DNA of 64,000 bases, from the NCBI RefSeq assembly GCF_016464305.1, contig NZ_JAEIOJ010000003.1, positions 372,001 through 436,000 of the forward strand, given 5' to 3'. Below are positions 61,073-64,000 of this stretch, piece by piece. A program made the position numbers and the translations under genes. A model generated the notes under the pieces. It was given only the letters and a program-made list of their open reading frames with translations. It did no database searches and was not told the origin of the DNA. Each line of letters opens with the position of its first letter. Position 1 is the first letter of the stretch. The DNA comes from Umezawaea beigongshangensis (GTDB lineage: Bacteria > Actinomycetota > Actinomycetes > Mycobacteriales > Pseudonocardiaceae).

Positions 61073-62335
61073 CTAGGCCGGTACGGGCACCCCCGCCGTC
61101 CCCTCGTCGTCACCGTCGTCGTCCACGTCGGCGGGCTTCCAGAGCAGCCCTCCGACGCGCTGAGCGACGTCCCGCCGGATCGCGGAGGTGATGTGCTGGT
61201 ACCTGGCGGCCATGGCCGTGTTGGACCACCCCATCGTGCCCATGACGGCCCGCTCGGCCACACCGAGCAGCAGCAGCACCGTCGCGGCCGTGTGTCGTGC
61301 GTCGTGCAGTCGCCGGTCCGGTACGCCAGCTCGTTCCAGCAGTCGCTTCCACTCCACGTGGTCCGTGCGCGGGTTGAGCAGTGCTCCGGTCGGCGTGGTG
61401 AACACGTAGCCGCTGTCCGTCCAGAGCTGAGCGGCCTTGACCCGTTCCCGTTCCTGCTCGCCTGCGTGCAGGCGCAGCAGGGCGACCAGTTCGTCCGGCA
61501 GTCCGATTCCGCGCTTCCCCGCCTTCGACTTCGTGCCCGCGGTCTCCTTGCGGGCCGCTGCTCGTTGCGGGCAGTGACCGGCGAACCTGCGTCCGCAGGG
61601 GTCGGCGCATCCGTGCTTCCACCGGGGACGCAGTCGGCTGCGTCGGACCTGGAGCGTTCCCGCTTGAAGGTCCACGTCTTCCCAGCGGAGACCGAGTGCT
61701 TCTCCCTGGCGCAAGCCGAGCGCGAGTGCGATTGCCCACCGCGCGCTGTTCCGCTTCTTCAACGCGGCTTCCAAGAGCTTCTTCACATCTTCCACGGAGT
61801 ACGGCTCGACCTCCGTTTCTTCGAGTTTCGGAGAACGTGCCAACGTGGCTGGATTCTCGGTGATGTGCTTCCGCTGCATGGCCACGTTCAGCGCGGCGCG
61901 GACAGTGCGGTGCACCTGGTGTGCGGTCGCGGATGCTGAGCCGTTGCGCATCATCTTGCGGTACAGCCTTTCGAGGTGTTCGGGCTCCAGTTTGTCCAAC
62001 CGGTGCGCCCCAACTCCGGGAATGAGGTGAACCCTCACCGCGATTTCGTAGGCGTTGTACGCGTTCTCCGTGAGGACTGGCGGGGCGACGATGTTGTCCA
62101 ACCAGTGCTGTAGCCACTTCTCCACGGTCCACGCCTTGCCGGTCTTGCGGACCTTGCCCGCGTCGCGCTCCTGTTCGAGCTTGCGGACCTTCTCGGCGAC
62201 CTCCGGCCGTGTCGTGGCCTGCATGTGACGGCGGTCGGGCTTGCCGTTGTCCTTCACACCCACGGTCACGCGGCCGTGCCAGTAGCCGTCCGCACCCTGG
62301 TAGATGGTGGATTCCCCGTTTGACCTGCGTCCCAC
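61073..62335 (-). CDS. int: tyrosine site-specific integrase
   Basis: 420 aa. An AP2-like arm-binding N-terminus (ESTIYQGADGYWHGRVTVG), a core-binding SAM-like domain (about 65-160) and a catalytic domain with Arg in ALGLRQGEALGLRW, HDARH box LHDARHTAATVLL, and the nucleophile Tyr in MAARYQHI. Placed, as usual, next to its tRNA target site. GTG 62335. The insert with four Cys/His (HGCADPCGRRFAGHC) between the Arg and HxxR motifs is seen in actinomycete integrases. Confidence 0.95.
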   Translation of the reverse strand: MGRRSNGESTIYQGADGYWHGRVTVGVKDNGKPDRRHMQATTRPEVAEKVRKLEQERDAGKVRKTGKAWTVEKWLQHWLDNIVAPPVLTENAYNAYEIAVRVHLIPGVGAHRLDKLEPEHLERLYRKMMRNGSASATAHQVHRTVRAALNVAMQRKHITENPATLARSPKLEETEVEPYSVEDVKKLLEAALKKRNSARWAIALALGLRQGEALGLRWEDVDLQAGTLQVRRSRLRPRWKHGCADPCGRRFAGHCPQRAAARKETAGTKSKAGKRGIGLPDELVALLRLHAGEQERERVKAAQLWTDSGYVFTTPTGALLNPRTDHVEWKRLLERAGVPDRRLHDARHTAATVLLLLGVAERAVMGTMGWSNTAMAARYQHITSAIRRDVAQRVGGLLWKPADVDDDGDDEGTAGVPVPA

Positions 62336-62344
62336 TGCTGCCTC

Positions 62345-62572
62345 CTACGCGGCTTCCGGGTTGTTCGTGTGCTGGGTGGTGAGTCGTTCGACGTAGCGGA
62401 TCAGCGCGGAAACGGGGACGCGGTGCAGTCGGCCGATGTGCACCGTTTCGACCTGTCCGGTGCCGACGAGTTCGTACATGAGGGTTCGGCCGATGTTGAG
62501 GCGCTTGGCCGCGTCTTTGATGGACAACAGCAGGTCTTCCGAACCCTGGAATGCGGTTGCGTTTCCGGTCAC
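62345..62572 (-). CDS. xis: excisionase (Xis), HTH_17 family
   Basis: 75 aa. A single MerR-like winged HTH: LLLSIKDAAKRLNIGRTLMY, then VETVHIGRLHRVPVSALIRY. Directly upstream of the integrase (9 bases between) and overlapping the DUF3631 gene (GTGA), the standard order in these elements. It bends att DNA to favour excision. Confidence 0.9.
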   Translation of the reverse strand: MTGNATAFQGSEDLLLSIKDAAKRLNIGRTLMYELVGTGQVETVHIGRLHRVPVSALIRYVERLTTQHTNNPEAA

Positions 62573-63720
62573 GCGGCACCTCCGGCGTACTCGGTGGGGA
62601 AGGGCGTCACGACACCGTGTCGCTCGGATCGGTTTTCGCGCGGGTCGTCGTTGTCGGGTTGGGGGCAGTAGCGGTTCCAGGCGTCGGTGAAGGTGTCGCG
62701 GTTGTAGCCCTTGGCTTGGGTGCCGTCGGGAAATCGGATGTTGGTGGAGGTGATGCGGTATTCGCGCAACATCGCGCCGAGTTTGTGGGCGGTGAGTCCG
62801 TTGGGTCCGTGGGTGCGCCAGGGCGCTTCCGGGTCGGCGTTGAGGCGGGCGAGCAGGTGTGCGGTGGGCAGGGTGGGGGTGTTGGTGAAGAGGGCGCGGC
62901 AGTCGGTGAGGAGTCGGACGCCGGGGGTGGCGTCGCCGTCGTCGTTGGCTTCGGCGGTGAGGGCCAGGACGGCGGCGCGGGCGCGGCCGGGCCAGTGCCC
63001 GCCGGCGTGGTCGGCGACGGCGATGAGGGGTTCCCAGGTGTCGGCGGCGCGGTCTTCCACGGGCATGGCGGGTTCGGCGTTCTCCAGGCGGTCGAGGTCG
63101 GTGCGCAGCCAGCGCGCGAGTCGTTCGGCGAGCTGGCGCAGGGCGGGGCGGTCGCGGCGGTGCCGGTAGGGCGCGGCCTGTTCGCCGGGGGCGCGGCGGC
63201 GCATCCGGACGACCACGGCGCGGTCTTCGATGGTGTCGGGCATGGCGCCGATTCCGGCGAGGGCGGCCATGGCGAAGGTGGGGATGGATTCGACGGTGTT
63301 GCTGGCGGCGTCGTAGCGCTTGGCGGGGCGGTTGCGCTGGTGTCCGGCGTTGAGCAGCCCGCGCAGGTCCTCGTTGCCCTCGGCCTTCGGGCCGAAGATG
63401 GTGTCGGCCTCGTCCACGAGCATCGTGGGCGGGTCGTCGCTGATCGAGCGGTACACGGCGGCGGGGGAGGAGTTGACGGTGATGAACGGGTCGTGGCAGG
63501 TGGCTTCCACGACGTCGAGCAGCCGGGACTTCCCGCACCGCTTCTCCGGTCCCCGGATGACCAGCCGCGGGGCGTGTGCCCACGCCGGTTGTGCGTGACT
63601 GGCGGCGATCCACAGGACCACGGCGTCGGAGGCTTCGGCGGTGGGCAGCACGACGTAGCGGGTCAGCGCGGCGTGCACGTCGTCCAGCAGTGCGGCACCG
63701 CCGGTCGGGTCCTGGATCAT
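62569..63720 (-). CDS. DUF3631 ATPase, element replication protein
   Basis: 383 aa. P-loop RGPEKRCGKSRLLDVV (GxxxxGKS) and Walker B MLVDEADTIF, then an Asn/Arg-rich sensor region and a C-terminal DUF3631 domain (DRAVVVRMRRRAPGE, WEPLIAVAD). This family is a helicase-like partner of primase/polymerases in actinobacterial elements and phages. ATG 63720 overlaps a 12-codon mini-ORF, which suggests translational coupling to the upstream gene. Confidence 0.85.
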   Translation of the reverse strand: MIQDPTGGAALLDDVHAALTRYVVLPTAEASDAVVLWIAASHAQPAWAHAPRLVIRGPEKRCGKSRLLDVVEATCHDPFITVNSSPAAVYRSISDDPPTMLVDEADTIFGPKAEGNEDLRGLLNAGHQRNRPAKRYDAASNTVESIPTFAMAALAGIGAMPDTIEDRAVVVRMRRRAPGEQAAPYRHRRDRPALRQLAERLARWLRTDLDRLENAEPAMPVEDRAADTWEPLIAVADHAGGHWPGRARAAVLALTAEANDDGDATPGVRLLTDCRALFTNTPTLPTAHLLARLNADPEAPWRTHGPNGLTAHKLGAMLREYRITSTNIRFPDGTQAKGYNRDTFTDAWNRYCPQPDNDDPRENRSERHGVVTPFPTEYAGGAA

Positions 63721-63755
63721 GCGCGTGCCTCCGTGGTGTTCTGCTGGTTGCTCAT
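63717..63755 (-). CDS. 12-codon coupling mini-ORF
   Basis: ATG 63755 overlaps the stop of the primase/polymerase gene (ATGA), encodes MSNQQNTTEARA, and its own TGA overlaps the DUF3631 ATG. The overlap at both ends suggests a device that carries ribosomes between the two genes rather than a functional peptide. Confidence 0.35.
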   Translation of the reverse strand: MSNQQNTTEARA

Positions 63756-64000
63756 GCCGCGCCCTGCGTGCTGAACAGCTCGGGTGCCGGTGCGCCGGGG
63801 CTGCCGGGTTGGGAGGGCCGGGTGGTGGTGGCTCCGGCGCGGAGTCCTTCGGTGATGGTTCGGCGGACCTTGGCGTCGGTGCAGTCGCAGCGGTCGCTGA
63901 TCATGTGGGCGGCGGCTGCGTGCAACTGGACCTCTGCTGTAGTCGAGGACAGACGGCCGTCCCCGACGTGGCGGCCCAGGGCGACGGCGGCGATGAACAA
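63752..64000 (-). CDS. C-terminus of bifunctional DNA primase/polymerase (partial)
   Basis: The gene runs off the right edge; only about 82 C-terminal residues are visible. FIAAVALGRHVGDGRLSSTT, AAAHMISDRCDCTDAKV and RRTITEGLRAGATT follow the C-terminal pattern of Prim-Pol proteins of these elements (ALGRLVAAG...AxxTIRSGLRAG). It would initiate element replication with the downstream ATPase. No start codon is visible in the window. Confidence 0.65.
   Translation of the reverse strand: MFIAAVALGRHVGDGRLSSTTAEVQLHAAAAHMISDRCDCTDAKVRRTITEGLRAGATTTRPSQPGSPGAPAPELFSTQGAA

Larger units (their letters stand above)
60950..64000. mobile_element. left end of an integrative element at tRNA-Ser (AICE-like)
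   Basis: Tyrosine integrase, Xis-like protein, DUF3631 ATPase and the end of a primase/polymerase follow a tRNA-Ser 3' end, all on the minus strand and tightly packed. This is the int-xis-replication module of actinomycete integrative and conjugative elements (pSAM2-like). The left att is expected inside the tRNA 3' end; the right att and transfer genes (TraB/FtsK-like) lie outside the window. A prophage is the alternative. Confidence 0.8.

Overview
The window is high-GC actinobacterial DNA. GTG starts, 4-base ATGA/GTGA gene overlaps and leaderless genes are common, and the cell-envelope genes are those of arabinogalactan-making Actinobacteria. Gene content and synteny fit the Pseudonocardiales (a Saccharothrix/Actinosynnema/Lentzea-like organism); this placement is an inference, since no rRNA is present.

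Layout. (1) 0-1.7 kb: a DUF2470 (haem-utilisation-like) gene behind an IdeR/DtxR-type iron box, a possible frameshifted small gene and a small membrane protein. (2) 1.7-8.9 kb: five tightly overlapping minus-strand genes, SWIM zinc finger, DUF5691, MoxR-type AAA+ ATPase, DUF5682 and VWA-domain protein. This is the least understood system in the window. (3) 8.9-13 kb: tyrosine/homogentisate catabolism (hmgA; divergent unknown gene, fumarylacetoacetase, IclR regulator), then an IS transposase remnant and short tandem repeats. (4) 13.4-22 kb: a GDT1-family Mn exporter behind a yybP-ykoY-type Mn riboswitch, cytochrome bd oxidase cydA-cydB-cydDC (fused), and a DevS/DevR-like two-component pair. (5) 22-33 kb: housekeeping and stress genes (GNAT, macro domain, pheA, histidine phosphatase, metallopeptidase, septum-formation-like protein, a YgiB/YgiC/DUF350-like cassette, serS, L-2-hydroxyglutarate oxidase, a 45-aa secreted peptide, HAD phosphatase, LLM oxidoreductase). 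(6) 33.5-46.5 kb: galactan/cell-wall cluster: GT2 and GtrA, a large membrane protein, glf, glfT2, glfT1, the galactan ABC exporter, the proteasome activator bpa and a cysteine-desulfurase-like protein lacking its PLP lysine. The order strongly resembles the Rv3778c-Rv3783 neighbourhood of Mycobacterium tuberculosis. (7) 46.5-60.9 kb: a SigE-family sigma factor with a membrane partner, quinone oxidoreductase, secreted M28 peptidase, Crp/Fnr regulator, secreted zinc metallopeptidase, a 1-kb noncoding region with an orphan terminator, an LAXTG surface protein, an APH-like kinase, a geranylgeranyl-reductase-like flavoprotein, DUF4253, a secreted 5'-nucleotidase and a MarR regulator. (8) 60.9-64 kb: tRNA-Ser(UGA) followed by the left end of an integrated element (tyrosine integrase, Xis, DUF3631 ATPase, end of a primase/polymerase), most likely an actinomycete integrative and conjugative element (AICE) that continues beyond the window.

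At least a dozen genes show a TANNNT hexamer 6-8 bases before the start codon, so leaderless transcription looks common here. Strong GC-rich hairpins mark most operon ends.
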